Shown: positions 18,399-28,379, numbered from the stretch's first letter. The stretch: DNA of 64,000 nt from Arachidicoccus rhizosphaerae (GCF_900107765.1 NZ_FNQY01000006.1:158639-222638), one strand, 5' to 3'. Numbers and translations are program-made. Notes: generated by a model from the sequence alone, not told the origin.

Positions 18399-18905
18399 TT
18401 ACTTGACGTTCACAGTTATTGTGTTAGCCAGTGCGCCGCCGTAAGAGCGGTGGATGGCGTCACCAAACTGCAGGGTCAGGGTGTGTTTACCTGGTGTCAG
18501 GTTAACGGTCGCTTCCGTCTGACCACCACCATAATGAATATGTGTGCTATCGTCCGGAATAACAGTTCCGCTTGGGATAGAATCGCCACTGTCTATGAGC
18601 AGGTGGTGATGTCCTATACCTTCAGCAATCTGGCCGTCCGGTGATTTTTTGGCAACCGTCATATTATCTACGCCAAACTCAAGTTTTAAAGGAGAAGAGA
18701 CGGTCTGACCATCTTTTACATTTTTAAAATAGACCTTGGCTCCAGCCGGAATTGCTGGTAACGGAGCTACCTGTTCCGGTGTGCTCATATCCATTTGATG
18801 TTCTGTAGTCGCTGTGGTGTCTGTATTGGCTTTTTGTTCCGTACCGGAATTACAGGCTACCATTGCAACCAATAAAAAGGCAGGGATGACAAATAACTTG
18901 CGCAT
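18399..18905 (-). CDS. DUF4399 lipoprotein
   Basis: A 168-residue exported lipoprotein. The signal sequence ends at Cys18 (LVAMVAC), followed by a Thr/Gln-rich linker. The C-terminal DUF4399 domain runs from about residue 58 to the end (KVYFKNVKDGQTVSSPLKLEFGVDNM...GIGHHHLLIDSG...HIHYGGGQTEATVNLTPGKHTLTLQFGDAIHRSY). Several His residues (HHHLL, HIHYG) are conserved in the family and may bind metal, but no function is established. It is transcribed alone, with its own terminator, and is divergent from the RsmF-like gene. Confidence 0.88.
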   Translation of the reverse strand: MRKLFVIPAFLLVAMVACNSGTEQKANTDTTATTEHQMDMSTPEQVAPLPAIPAGAKVYFKNVKDGQTVSSPLKLEFGVDNMTVAKKSPDGQIAEGIGHHHLLIDSGDSIPSGTVIPDDSTHIHYGGGQTEATVNLTPGKHTLTLQFGDAIHRSYGGALANTITVNVK

Positions 18906-19029
18906 AAGTATTTATGTTTTAAGATTAAAAAAATGTCACTGAACGTTAAAGGTAAGCCAGCCTGTAAAGATTTCAAAACGAAATCCTCGCTTAGTTTCTT
19001 ATTTTTGAAGCCAATAATAGATAATTAAC

Positions 19030-20415
19030 GTGTCCTTATCAATACCAGACGGCCTGATAGAGTCCCTGGAAGGGAGTGAGGGTTTTCATAAAGAGGCATT
19101 TATCGATGCCCATGAAAACCAGATCCCTAATACCTCTATCCGGTATAATCCTTTAAAACTAGGCAGCTATAAAGGTTCACTGCCCGCGGCTGCACAAAGA
19201 ATTCCCTGGAATCCTTATGGCTACTATTTGGAGAAAAGGCCTTCTTTTACCCATGATCCTCTGTTTCACGGTGGGCTTTATTATGTCCAGGAGCCGGGCA
19301 GCCAGTTTCTCTGGGAAGCTTTAAGACAAACGGCGGATCCCGGCCAGCGCGTAAAAGTGCTGGATCTGTGTGCCGCACCGGGTGGAAAATCGACTTTACT
19401 GGCGTCTTATTTTAAAAACGGTTTGATTGTCTCCAATGAGATCATGAAAAACCGGGCCGCCGTACTCACGGAGAATGTCACTAAGTGGGGTACGGGTAAT
19501 GTGGTCGTCAGTTGCAATGATCCCAGCCATTTTCAAAGACTCCAAGGTTATTTTGATGTGATAGTGGTAGATGCGCCCTGCAGCGGCAGCGGTCTTTTAA
19601 GAAAGGATCAGGTAGCCGTAGAGCAGTGGACCGAGCAGCTTGTTGAGCTATGTAGTAAAAGGCAACAGCAGATACTCTCAGATGTATTACCGGCGCTAAA
19701 ACAGGGCGGGCTGTTGATTTATTCCACCTGTTCTTATTCCAGACAGGAAGATGAGGATATAATGGATTTTCTGAGCACTTCCATGCAGCTTGAAAATATT
19801 ATACTGAAAGACCTGCCTAAAGGCATTGCAGCCGTCTCGGGTAAACTAAAAGGACCCGGGGGCAAAACGCCGGTCGGCTATAAGTTTTTCCCCGATCAGG
19901 TCAGAAGTGAAGGCTTTTTTATCAGCCTTTTTAAAAAAACGACCGGCGAGCTGCCCAGCTACGGATATGGTGAAACCGTACCAGCCATAGCCGCTAAAGA
20001 GCAGGCACTTTTAAAAGAATGGATGAAGCCGCACCTGGATGTATATTATTTTAAACAGGCAGCAGACATTTTGGCCATTGAAAATAAATGGATGGCAGAC
20101 CTCGGGGTATTGCAAAAAAATCTATTTTTGAAAAAGGCCGGTGTCGCAATCGGACAGATAAAGGGCAAGGGGCTTGTGCCTGCTCATGATCTGGCGGTCA
20201 GTCTCTGGGTAAATCCCGCTATAGCTGGCTTTGAGATGGATAGGGCACAAAGTTTGCAATACCTGAAAAGCCAACCTCCTGACCTGGAAACAGAGGGTGT
20301 CCTTACCGGATGGTATTTAGCCCTTTATGAAGGCATAGGTCTAGGCTGGATGAAGATCCTGCCCGGTCGGGTGAATAATTATTATCCCAGGAATTGGCGG
20401 ATTCTGAAGGATTAA
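19030..20415 (+). CDS. RsmF/NOP2-type rRNA cytosine-C5 methyltransferase
   Basis: A 461-residue methyltransferase of the RsmB/NOP family. The SAM-binding motif is VLDLCAAPGGKST (about 112-124). Motif IV Cys184 is in DAPCSGSG and the catalytic Cys234 is in YSTCSYS. The C-terminal region (AQSLQYLK..., GWYLALYEGIGLGWMKILPGRVNNYYPRNWR) matches the RsmF RNA-binding tail. It would methylate cytosine in 16S rRNA; the exact site is not inferable. The start is GTG 19030, with a TATTTTTG -7 candidate at 19000-19007. It is a single gene. Confidence 0.9.
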   Translation: MSLSIPDGLIESLEGSEGFHKEAFIDAHENQIPNTSIRYNPLKLGSYKGSLPAAAQRIPWNPYGYYLEKRPSFTHDPLFHGGLYYVQEPGSQFLWEALRQTADPGQRVKVLDLCAAPGGKSTLLASYFKNGLIVSNEIMKNRAAVLTENVTKWGTGNVVVSCNDPSHFQRLQGYFDVIVVDAPCSGSGLLRKDQVAVEQWTEQLVELCSKRQQQILSDVLPALKQGGLLIYSTCSYSRQEDEDIMDFLSTSMQLENIILKDLPKGIAAVSGKLKGPGGKTPVGYKFFPDQVRSEGFFISLFKKTTGELPSYGYGETVPAIAAKEQALLKEWMKPHLDVYYFKQAADILAIENKWMADLGVLQKNLFLKKAGVAIGQIKGKGLVPAHDLAVSLWVNPAIAGFEMDRAQSLQYLKSQPPDLETEGVLTGWYLALYEGIGLGWMKILPGRVNNYYPRNWRILKD

Positions 20416-20529
20416 AGCATTGAGCACGATGCGATTAAAAGATTAACATTTTTTCTCATAGAAATTAGGCAATTTTAAAGCCGCTAACACAAGATTATTT
20501 AGAAAAGAAAATCGTTGATAAAGTTAAAC

Positions 20530-21474
20530 ATGAAAAAATTCGGTATTTATATAATAGCAGCAGGTATCTTTTTGACAACCGGTACTTTAACTGCTAAGGC
20601 ACAGAGCGTGCAGACCGTCCATGAAATCAAGGACGGAGAAACCTTGTCTGGACTGGCTAAAAAATACGGCACTACGGTAGGAGATATCATGCGCTTAAAT
20701 GGCATGAATACAGACAGTAAGCTGTTTGTGGGAGAAAAAGTCAAAATTCCCGGTGCGGGTGAGACGGTCGTTGCCGCAGGCGTTGCAAAAACACATATCG
20801 TTGAAAAAGGCGAGACATTATACCAGTTAAGTAAAAAATACGGCGTTACCGTCAATCAATTACGAGACTGGAATAATATAACCGGTAATAATATACAGGT
20901 AGGGCAGACCTTAAAAGTCTCTCAGGGCGCAGGCCCTGTCAGTGATCCGGTGGTTACATCAACCTCTACAACCACTGAAACTCCTGAAACGACCACCACA
21001 GTTCCGGTTATCACTACCGAGACTGGCGGTCAGGATAATCAGGATGCCAACGCAGCTGTGACCGATACGGATCCGTCTGCTTTTACCCCGGACAAGCAAA
21101 GAGATCAGGCGCCGCCTGCGACTGTTGCCATCTCCAGCGAAGCCAGCGGCAGCCAGGGCGCATTTGCAGTGGCTTATAAAAGCCAGTCAGGAGGAACCGA
21201 ATTGATTACCAAGGGAGTAGCCGGGATATTTCAGTCCGCAAGCGGTTGGAAAGACGGCAAATATTTTATACTGATGAATGAAGTAGCGCCGGGCACCCTG
21301 GTGAAGGTTCAGACGAAGGGTAAGACTATTTATGCCAAGGTGCTCTGGAATCTGGGCAATGTAAAAGAAAATGCCGGCTTAAGCTACCGGGTGAGTGACG
21401 CCGCCGCCGCAGCGTTAGGGATGAGCAGTACAGAGCAGAGCGATATCATTGTCTCTTACTTTAAATCTGAATAA
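20530..21474 (+). CDS. LysM peptidoglycan-binding protein with C-terminal barrel-like domain
   Basis: An exported protein of about 314 residues. ATG 20530 gives a normal signal peptide (MKKFGIYIIAAGIFLTTGTLTAKAQ). An in-frame TTG 15 bases earlier is less likely. Two LysM domains follow at about 28-75 and 88-133 (DGETLSGLAKKYGTT and KGETLYQLSKKYGVT). A Thr-rich low-complexity linker joins them to a C-terminal domain of about 90 residues. That domain (GVAGIFQSASGWKDGKYFILMNEVAPGTLVKV...) resembles the double-psi barrel of RlpA-like proteins without obvious catalytic residues. A cell-wall-binding periplasmic role is likely. An intrinsic terminator follows. Confidence 0.82.
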   Translation: MKKFGIYIIAAGIFLTTGTLTAKAQSVQTVHEIKDGETLSGLAKKYGTTVGDIMRLNGMNTDSKLFVGEKVKIPGAGETVVAAGVAKTHIVEKGETLYQLSKKYGVTVNQLRDWNNITGNNIQVGQTLKVSQGAGPVSDPVVTSTSTTTETPETTTTVPVITTETGGQDNQDANAAVTDTDPSAFTPDKQRDQAPPATVAISSEASGSQGAFAVAYKSQSGGTELITKGVAGIFQSASGWKDGKYFILMNEVAPGTLVKVQTKGKTIYAKVLWNLGNVKENAGLSYRVSDAAAAALGMSSTEQSDIIVSYFKSE

Positions 21475-21854
21475 AAGCAAAGACCGCATTACCTTATCAT
21501 ATCATTTCAGGCCCGCCCTTTATTCTTTATAATAGGCGGGCCTGTTTTATTGGCCTTGGATAAGCGCCTGAAAGCCGAAGACGGACTGCGGCCGGTTGGT
21601 TTAAAAGGTTGTTTCGCGCCGGAAAATGATTTAATTTGTCATACATATTGATGTAATCAACCGCTTCCCGCCTAAATAATTTCCTTAGCGGTTTAACGGC
21701 AGGAAATTGGCTTAAACTTCGCTAAAACACGGTAAAACGCACCTGTTTTCTCCGGTAATCCCCAGAAATTGCCCCTAAATATCTTTTAGGATATGGGAAA
21801 AATATTGTAATATTATCCTCTTAAAAATCAGAATCTTTCTTAAAAAATGTGATT
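21475..21854. other. intergenic region upstream of acs
   Basis: The terminator of the LysM gene occupies 21508-21550. The remaining roughly 300 bases hold no convincing gene. An AACCGCT/AGCGGTT inverted repeat is at 21659-21693, and an AT-rich AATATTGTAATATT segment is about 45 bases before the acs ATG. Regulation of acs presumably lies here, but no defined operator is recognisable. Confidence 0.4.
21508..21550 (+). terminator. intrinsic terminator of the LysM gene
   Basis: The perfect 10-bp stem CAGGCCCGCC/GGCGGGCCTG (21508-21517 with 21535-21544) is followed by TTTTATT. Confidence 0.88.
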
Positions 21855-23771
21855 ATGTCTTACCCGTATCAAATTAATTCATTTGAGCAATACAAGGAAA
21901 TGTATGCCCGCAGCGTTCAGCAGCCCCAAAACTTTTGGGCTGATATAGCCAGTAATTTTAAATGGCGCAGAAAATGGGACAAAGTGCTGGACTGGGATTT
22001 CAACGAATACAAAGTTGAATGGTTTAAGGGAGCTAAATTAAATATTACAGAAAACTGCCTGGACCGGCATCTGGAAAAACTAGGGAATAAACCAGCCATT
22101 ATCTGGGAACCTAATAGCCCGGATGAACACCACCGTGTTCTGACCTACAATGATTTATATCAGAAAGTGACGCAGTTTGCCAATGTGCTTAAAAATAACG
22201 GGGTAAAAAAAGGAGATACGATTTGCCTGTATATGGGGATGATCCCTGAACTGGCGATCGCTGTTCTGGCCTGCGCCAGAATCGGCGCCATTCATTCGGT
22301 TATATTCGGGGGCTTTTCTGCTAAAAGCATTGCGGACAGGCTGGTCAATGCCAATGCAAAATATATTATTACCTGCGACGGCGCATTCAGAGGCAATAAG
22401 GATATCCCTTTAAAATCTTTAATTGATGATGCCCTGGAAAGTGTAAACTTTATTGAAAAAGTGATTGTCTGTACAAGAACCCGCACACCGGTCTCCATGC
22501 TCAAAGGCAGAGATGTGTGGTGGGAAGATGAAATTAAAAAGGTGGAGACCCTGGGTATGGCACCGGCCACGGCTGAAGAAATGGACGCCGAGGATCCGTT
22601 GTTTATCTTATATACATCCGGTTCTACCGGTAAGCCCAAAGGAGTCGTGCATACCTGCGCGGGTTATATGGTATACACCAACTATACCTTTGTCAATGTG
22701 TTTAATTACAAACAGGGCGACGTTTATTTCTGTACAGCGGATATCGGCTGGATTACCGGACACAGTTATATCGTATACGGACCACTGAGTGCAGGTGCCA
22801 CCACCGTGATGTTTGAAGGTATACCGACTTATCCGGACGCCGGCCGTTTCTGGGATCTGGTGGATAAACACCGTGTCAATACCCTGTATACTGCTCCGAC
22901 TGCTATCCGCAGTCTGATGAGCTATGGGGATGAGCCCTTACAAGGTAAAGATCTGTCTACTTTAAAGGTATTAGGTTCTGTTGGCGAACCCATTAATGTG
23001 GAAGCCTGGAACTGGTATCATGAGAAAATAGGCAAAGGCAGATGCCCGATTGTAGATACCTGGTGGCAAACAGAAAACGGAGGTATTCTGATTTCCAATT
23101 TAGCCGGTGTTACGCCGGATAAGCCCAGCTGGGCTACCTTGCCCTTACCGGGTGTACAGCCTTGCATTATGGATGAGAAAGGCAATGAGATTGAAGGACC
23201 GGGACAGGGTAATCTTTGTATGAAGTTCCCATGGCCTTCCATTATAAGAACCACCTGGGGTGATCATGAACGCTGTAAACAGACTTATTTCTCTGCCTAT
23301 CCGGGCCATTACTTTACAGGAGACGGCGCTATGCGGGATGAAGACGGCAACTATAAGATTACCGGCCGTGTGGATGATGTGCTGAATGTCAGCGGACACC
23401 GTATCGGTACCGCGGAAGTAGAAAATGCCATTAACTTACACGCGGGGGTCGTAGAGAGCGCTGTCGTGGGTTATCCGCATGATATTAAAGGGCAGGGTAT
23501 CTATGCATTCGTTATTTATAACGGCACGCATAATGCGGATGATGAGAATCTGATCAGAAAAGATATTACAGCTACCGTTACCCGTATTATCGGGCCGATC
23601 TCTAAACCCGATAAAATCCAGTTTGTTACCGGATTGCCTAAGACCCGCAGTGGTAAGATCATGCGACGCATCCTGAGAAAAATTGCAGAAAATGACGTGG
23701 ATAATCTGGGAGATACTTCAGCATTATTAAACGGCGAGGTGGTAGACGAAATCAAAAAAGGTAAATTATAA
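21855..23771 (+). CDS. acs: acetyl-coenzyme A synthetase
   Basis: This ligase of about 638 residues converts acetate, ATP and CoA to acetyl-CoA through acetyl-AMP. The AMP-binding P-loop YTSGSTGKPKGVVHT, the TWWQTENGG motif, the YFTGDGAMRDEDGNYKITGRVDD hinge region, and the C-terminal PKTRSGKIMRRILRK motif with the acetylatable Lys are all present. The full length matches the family. ATG 21855 (MSYPYQINSF) is preferred over a GTG six bases earlier. The gene is transcribed alone and ends at a very long hairpin terminator. Confidence 0.95.
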   Translation: MSYPYQINSFEQYKEMYARSVQQPQNFWADIASNFKWRRKWDKVLDWDFNEYKVEWFKGAKLNITENCLDRHLEKLGNKPAIIWEPNSPDEHHRVLTYNDLYQKVTQFANVLKNNGVKKGDTICLYMGMIPELAIAVLACARIGAIHSVIFGGFSAKSIADRLVNANAKYIITCDGAFRGNKDIPLKSLIDDALESVNFIEKVIVCTRTRTPVSMLKGRDVWWEDEIKKVETLGMAPATAEEMDAEDPLFILYTSGSTGKPKGVVHTCAGYMVYTNYTFVNVFNYKQGDVYFCTADIGWITGHSYIVYGPLSAGATTVMFEGIPTYPDAGRFWDLVDKHRVNTLYTAPTAIRSLMSYGDEPLQGKDLSTLKVLGSVGEPINVEAWNWYHEKIGKGRCPIVDTWWQTENGGILISNLAGVTPDKPSWATLPLPGVQPCIMDEKGNEIEGPGQGNLCMKFPWPSIIRTTWGDHERCKQTYFSAYPGHYFTGDGAMRDEDGNYKITGRVDDVLNVSGHRIGTAEVENAINLHAGVVESAVVGYPHDIKGQGIYAFVIYNGTHNADDENLIRKDITATVTRIIGPISKPDKIQFVTGLPKTRSGKIMRRILRKIAENDVDNLGDTSALLNGEVVDEIKKGKL

Positions 23772-23815
23772 AGCAGGTTATCCAACTGATAACGCTGTAG
23801 GATAAATAAAGCGGT

Positions 23816-23869
23816 AAGGACCGGTCACCGGATAACGATTGAACGTTATCCCGTGACCGGTCCTTGTTT
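23816..23869 (+). terminator. long hairpin terminator after acs
   Basis: A 22-bp stem with a single mismatch (23816-23837 with 23844-23865) has loop attgaa and a TTG-rich tail. Confidence 0.85.
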
Positions 23870-23980
23870 GTAAAAATGATAGCTTCTCCGGCATCCATCC
23901 TAAAATCTGCTATAATTATTTTATTAGGTGTACAACTAAAAAATTAGTACATTGCTGTAAATAGTTATAAACTTCTGACG

Positions 23981-26900
23981 ATGATTTATTTTTTTCAAAC
24001 GCATATACGCCCAAATGGGAGGCGGTTAGCCTCGTGCTGCCTGTGGATTGCCTGGATGATGGCCATTTGCCAGGTGGCGGCTGCCCAGTCGCTGTCCCAA
24101 AAAGCACAGGTAGCAGATCAATTAAAAGAACTCCGGCAAGGGGGGAAATTACTGTACATCAGTTTTTTACCCAGTCAGGAAAATACGCGGTTACTGATTG
24201 CAGCAAGTAAGCGCTACCATCTGCAGACGGCGGTTTTCTGGATGAGCAGGGGAGAAGGTATGCCTAACTATAACGGCCCGGAAAAAGGCATTGACCTGGG
24301 CGTGATCCATGTGGCAGAAATGGAAAATGCGGCAAAGCTGGCAGGCTTTAAACCCTTTGTCAGTTCCTGCAAAGATCTGGGGGCAAGGGACACAGCCAGT
24401 ATCAATGCAACACTTGCTACGGACCGTTTGATTATAGATCTGGCAACCGTTATCCGTAAATACAGGCCGGATATACTGATTGCCCGCCATGAAGTGGCAG
24501 ACAGTATGCATCCTGCTGCAAACGGGTTTAACCGTTGGATGGACAGCGTCACCGCTATGGCCTGTGAGGTAGCCTCAGGACGGCTCAGCGCTGCCTTGCA
24601 GAAATCCCTGCCCGCTTTTACTGTTCCCTGCCGCCTGGCGGATATCCCGGTGACAGGAAAGGGACAGTCACCCTGGCAGGCTAGGCCAGTTGCGGCCGAT
24701 ACGTCGGATGCGGCGGATACATTGCTCGCTTTAACATCAGCGGCTCCCAGACAAAATCTAACCAGAGCGCTTAATTTGGATACGGCCACCTCTTTGCAGA
24801 TAAATACAACAGGTGCGGATCCGGTAAATGGTCTTTCTTTCACGAGGCTTGCCATCAAAAGCCAGCTTTCCTACCGCTCGGTATATCCGGACAGCCTGTT
24901 AAATAATCCGGGACTTATGCTGCCTGTTGAATACCCGGCGCTGTATGGCAAGCCCGGAGGTCAAAGGGTGATTAGATTATGGCGGCTGCCGGATGACTTT
25001 CAGGATAATAGTGGTAAGTCCAGTGCTTTGTCCGGCGCTTTATCCAGCGCACAGGCTTTGCAATCATGGCTGGATGAAGGCGCTTTTGTAAATCAGGATC
25101 AGGGAGCGCCAAAAGACGCGCTGCAACCCGGCCTCTGGCCCAGGTTAAATGAAGCGCTCCGCCAAAAAGGCTTTGAAAAGTATAATGCCAGCAACCTGCA
25201 ACAACTCCGCCTGGTAATAGACAGCCTGCATGATTTAATCCAGAGCGGCAGGGCAGACAGCCTGATCACCCCTGTTATCGCTTCTTGCCTGAAGGATCTG
25301 CCCCGGATGCAAAATAGTCCCGTGGCGTATTGGCCGGATATGTTATGGATAGAGGACCGCTTAAGGGGTATTGAAAAGTATATGGCCGGCTTATCCCTGA
25401 AGGCAACGACAGATCAGCCTTATGGAATATTAGGGCAGAATTTTCACTTAAGGATTAGGGCTGCATTAAACGGGCGGCTCCCGCTTAATGCAGCCGCCCT
25501 GTTATGGGTGCAGGTGCCAGGTCTGACCGGCAGGCTGAATATACCATCCGGTCCGGATGCTTCATTCAACCGGCATGAGCAGTCGGTTCTTGACACGAGT
25601 CTGCACTTGCCCTTGCTGCAGGAGGCCTATCAGCCGTTCTGGCTTAATAAATCCCTTAACAGTGACGGCAGTTATCAGATTGATTCCGTGATGCAGGGCA
25701 GGCTTTCAGATACGGCCAGTTATCATGTCCTGGCATGCGTCTTATTTCAGGGGGATACGCTGTATTATGAAGTGCCTGTAATGTACCGGAATTTTGACCG
25801 CATGGCAGGGGAGGAAGTGCAGCCGTTTTATACCAAAGAACCATTACTTGTGACCTTGACGCCTACCGTTGTTTTAACCTCTGTCCTTCGGAACCGTCAG
25901 GGCACCGGTCAGAAATTCATGCATATGGAAGTGCAGACGCTTTTTGATGATACCACCCAGGTCGCATTATTTAAAATCAGGCAGGTAGGGATTACAGCTG
26001 TTGTCAATGGACAGAAAATAAATTCTGATACGGCCTCTATGATCTATCAGGAGGCAGAGTTACTCACGCCCCAAAAAGGAGCGCGTCAAAAATTAAGTAC
26101 TTTTCTCAGTCCCAAAGTGATTGCGCTGCTGAATCCCCGTACTCCTATATTAAAACCAACGGTTTTATTGAAACTGCCGGAAGGTGTCCAGGGCTTCGCT
26201 TCCAATATCAAAACGGTAGGCTATCCTTACCAGCCTGCCAGAATTTATAACTATCATAGTCAGAGCATCGTGGTGAAGGATACCATTCATACAACAGGCA
26301 GTCACCTGTTGTATGTGAATGGACTGCAAGGCGATGCTTTTGAAAATGCTTTTGAGCAGTTAGGCTATGAGGTGCAAAGTCCGGGCTTTGCCCGGCTGGC
26401 GGCTCTGGCTGATGAAACAGACTTAACCAGTGGCTACGTCCCTACGGTCATTACAGACAGCCTCAGAAAGCTGGACTGTATTGTGCTGTCAGGTGCGGCT
26501 GAGGCGTTGCCCACGGACAGCGTGACCCTGAACGGATTGAAATATTTACTCAGTGCTTATCTAAAGGAGGGTGGCAGGATTTTAAACCTGGATCCGGATC
26601 CGGTTTTGCAACAGGTATTGCCCGTTGCAGAGAAGCTCTCTCATCATATGTTGATTGCAGGAGACCAGATTGCCGGTCAGATGAAAAAAGGGCTGGACAG
26701 TCTGCCCGCTGTTTTAAACAGTCCCAATCAGGTGGCAGCCACTTTTTTTACCAGATGGGAGGGGGTCTTGTCCAGAGCAGGTGTTTATAAAAATACGGTT
26801 ACAAGCGCTGCTGCCACCTCTTCGCCATTCTGGCTGAGCGTACGTAGCAATGCTGTTCTGAGTCCGCTGACCATCAGTCAGCTTCCCGGTACGGTTACTG

Positions 26901-27046
26901 CCGGGGACGGCGGAGTCTTACCGAAAAAAGCAAAAGGAACCGAGGTTAACTGCTTTTTGGAATTAACGGTCCCTTTGAGTAACGGGCGGCCGGACGCCTA
27001 TAAATTACTGGCCAATCTGATCTCAAAACCCGGGGTAACTCATTAG
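23981..27046 (+). CDS. PIG-L family protein with degenerate metal-binding motifs
   Basis: A 1021-residue exported protein (signal peptide to about residue 36, VAAAQS). The N-terminal domain aligns by eye with long Bacteroidota PIG-L/LmbE deacetylases: LLYISFLPSQENTRLL, WMSRGEG, NGPEKGIDLGVIHVAEM and VIRKYRPDILIARH correspond to conserved blocks. However, the zinc motif HPDDE reads LPSQE (residues 63-67), and the later HxxH motif is reduced to SMHPAANG around H177. Catalytic deacetylation is therefore unlikely. The rest is a long beta-rich region and a C-terminal GATase-like segment (LLYVNGLQGDAFENAFEQLGYEV...GGRILNL). A binding role in the periplasm is possible. The acyl-CoA-dehydrogenase-like gene follows after 68 bases. 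Confidence 0.75.
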   Translation: MIYFFQTHIRPNGRRLASCCLWIAWMMAICQVAAAQSLSQKAQVADQLKELRQGGKLLYISFLPSQENTRLLIAASKRYHLQTAVFWMSRGEGMPNYNGPEKGIDLGVIHVAEMENAAKLAGFKPFVSSCKDLGARDTASINATLATDRLIIDLATVIRKYRPDILIARHEVADSMHPAANGFNRWMDSVTAMACEVASGRLSAALQKSLPAFTVPCRLADIPVTGKGQSPWQARPVAADTSDAADTLLALTSAAPRQNLTRALNLDTATSLQINTTGADPVNGLSFTRLAIKSQLSYRSVYPDSLLNNPGLMLPVEYPALYGKPGGQRVIRLWRLPDDFQDNSGKSSALSGALSSAQALQSWLDEGAFVNQDQGAPKDALQPGLWPRLNEALRQKGFEKYNASNLQQLRLVIDSLHDLIQSGRADSLITPVIASCLKDLPRMQNSPVAYWPDMLWIEDRLRGIEKYMAGLSLKATTDQPYGILGQNFHLRIRAALNGRLPLNAAALLWVQVPGLTGRLNIPSGPDASFNRHEQSVLDTSLHLPLLQEAYQPFWLNKSLNSDGSYQIDSVMQGRLSDTASYHVLACVLFQGDTLYYEVPVMYRNFDRMAGEEVQPFYTKEPLLVTLTPTVVLTSVLRNRQGTGQKFMHMEVQTLFDDTTQVALFKIRQVGITAVVNGQKINSDTASMIYQEAELLTPQKGARQKLSTFLSPKVIALLNPRTPILKPTVLLKLPEGVQGFASNIKTVGYPYQPARIYNYHSQSIVVKDTIHTTGSHLLYVNGLQGDAFENAFEQLGYEVQSPGFARLAALADETDLTSGYVPTVITDSLRKLDCIVLSGAAEALPTDSVTLNGLKYLLSAYLKEGGRILNLDPDPVLQQVLPVAEKLSHHMLIAGDQIAGQMKKGLDSLPAVLNSPNQVAATFFTRWEGVLSRAGVYKNTVTSAAATSSPFWLSVRSNAVLSPLTISQLPGTVTAGDGGVLPKKAKGTEVNCFLELTVPLSNGRPDAYKLLANLISKPGVTH

Positions 27047-27060
27047 ATCTGAAGATGGAT

Positions 27061-27068
27061 TATCTTTG
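27061..27068 (+). promoter_or_regulatory. -7 promoter element TATCTTTG
   Basis: A perfect TAnnTTTG match lies 46 bases before the acyl-CoA-dehydrogenase-like gene, suggesting its own promoter. No clear -33 TTTG is present. Confidence 0.45.
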
Positions 27069-27114
27069 TGGACTTAAAGAAAGCTGATCAGCGCGTCAAT
27101 AGAACATAAAGATT

Positions 27115-28248
27115 ATGAAAGAACCATCTGTTGCCAACCATCCCGGGATGCATCTGAAAAAGGAGTGGATTACCCTTTTACGTGAACAGGCTCCTGAGGC
27201 GGAAAAACTTGGCCGGCTGACCGGAAGGCAACTGCGGCTTTTTTATGAGGAAGGCTGGTTCAAGGCCCTGGTGCCTAGAAAATACGGCGGCCTAGAGTGG
27301 TCTTTATCCACCGTCGTGGCTTTTGAAGAGGCCATTGGCTGGGCGGAGGGAAGTGCAGGCTGGGTGTTTACCCTTTGCAGTGGTGCCGGCTGGTTCGGAG
27401 GATATCTGGATCCCGTGGTGGCAAAACGCATTTTCTCTCCTAAAAAAGCCTGCCTTGCCGGCAGCGGTGCGGTCGGGGGAGTGGCCGAGGAGCTGCAAAA
27501 TGGCCAGTGGCAGATTCGGGGGCAGTGGCAATATGCCACGGGAGCACCGCATGCGAGTTATTATACCGCCAATGTATTTTTACCTGCAGAAAATAAGGTG
27601 CGCGCTATAATGTTACCTCCCCGCGCCGTAAACATCCAACAGACCTGGAAAACCATTGGTCTGATAGCTTCTGCCAGCGAATCTTTTCAGGTGGCCTGTC
27701 ATGAGCAGTCCGGCCTTTACTTTTTTGATATTGATCCCGACCATCCTGTTGTAAAGGCGTCCTTGTACCGGTTGCCTTTTGGCGCACTCGCCGAGGCCAC
27801 TATTGCAGCAAACTTTTCAGGGATGGCCCTGCATTATATGGAAGAGGTAGCCGGGCTATGGGCTGCCAGAAAAGACGTTATACATCCCTTTAGTGGGCTG
27901 GTCTCTAAACAGCCCGGGTGGATGGGTGCCGCCCAAAAAGTATATAAAATGCATTGGCGGCAGTGGCAGCAGGCAAGAGCTCAGCTTTTCAGGGCGGTAG
28001 AAAAGCTGGAAAACTATGTAAATACGCATATGACGGTTCCGGAGTTATCCGGGGATAAGAAATACCTGCAACGATCAATGGAGGTAAGTAAAGCCGCTCA
28101 GCATCTGAGCGCCGCCTGCAGACAGGCAGTTAACAACTTATATCCTTATACCGGCCTTACAGGTGCCGCCATGGATTCCGCTATTGGGAAGATTTGGCGG
28201 GATTTTCAGACGGGCAGCCAGCATGCTTTATTTGTGCCGGGCCAGTAG
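27115..28248 (+). CDS. acyl-CoA dehydrogenase / flavin-dependent monooxygenase-like protein
   Basis: A 377-residue protein of the acyl-CoA dehydrogenase superfamily. The N-terminal helical domain (LTGRQLRLFYEEGWFKALVPRKYGG) is followed by a beta-domain (CLAGSGAVGGVAEELQNGQWQIRGQWQYATGAPHASYYTANVFL) and a C-terminal helical domain (GALAEATIAANFSGMALHYMEEV). The GQWQYATGAPHA segment and the lack of an obvious catalytic Glu in the usual place resemble the group D monooxygenase (HsaA/DszC-like) branch more than beta-oxidation enzymes. No reductase, electron-transfer or fatty-acid genes adjoin it, except a convergent thioesterase. The substrate is unknown. Confidence 0.78.
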   Translation: MKEPSVANHPGMHLKKEWITLLREQAPEAEKLGRLTGRQLRLFYEEGWFKALVPRKYGGLEWSLSTVVAFEEAIGWAEGSAGWVFTLCSGAGWFGGYLDPVVAKRIFSPKKACLAGSGAVGGVAEELQNGQWQIRGQWQYATGAPHASYYTANVFLPAENKVRAIMLPPRAVNIQQTWKTIGLIASASESFQVACHEQSGLYFFDIDPDHPVVKASLYRLPFGALAEATIAANFSGMALHYMEEVAGLWAARKDVIHPFSGLVSKQPGWMGAAQKVYKMHWRQWQQARAQLFRAVEKLENYVNTHMTVPELSGDKKYLQRSMEVSKAAQHLSAACRQAVNNLYPYTGLTGAAMDSAIGKIWRDFQTGSQHALFVPGQ

Positions 28249-28379
28249 CCCGGCCCTGCTAACTATAATAAAAGTCAGCGATAATGCTTTGCCCCGAGAC
28301 TTCAGATAAATTTTCGGATGCCCATTATATATCCCGGAGGCAGACCTGCATGGAAATTATGGCAGATACCGGCTGTCTA

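Noticed and set aside
18276..18644. 122-codon frame on the plus strand
   Set aside because: It is largely antisense to the DUF4399 gene and crosses its terminator.
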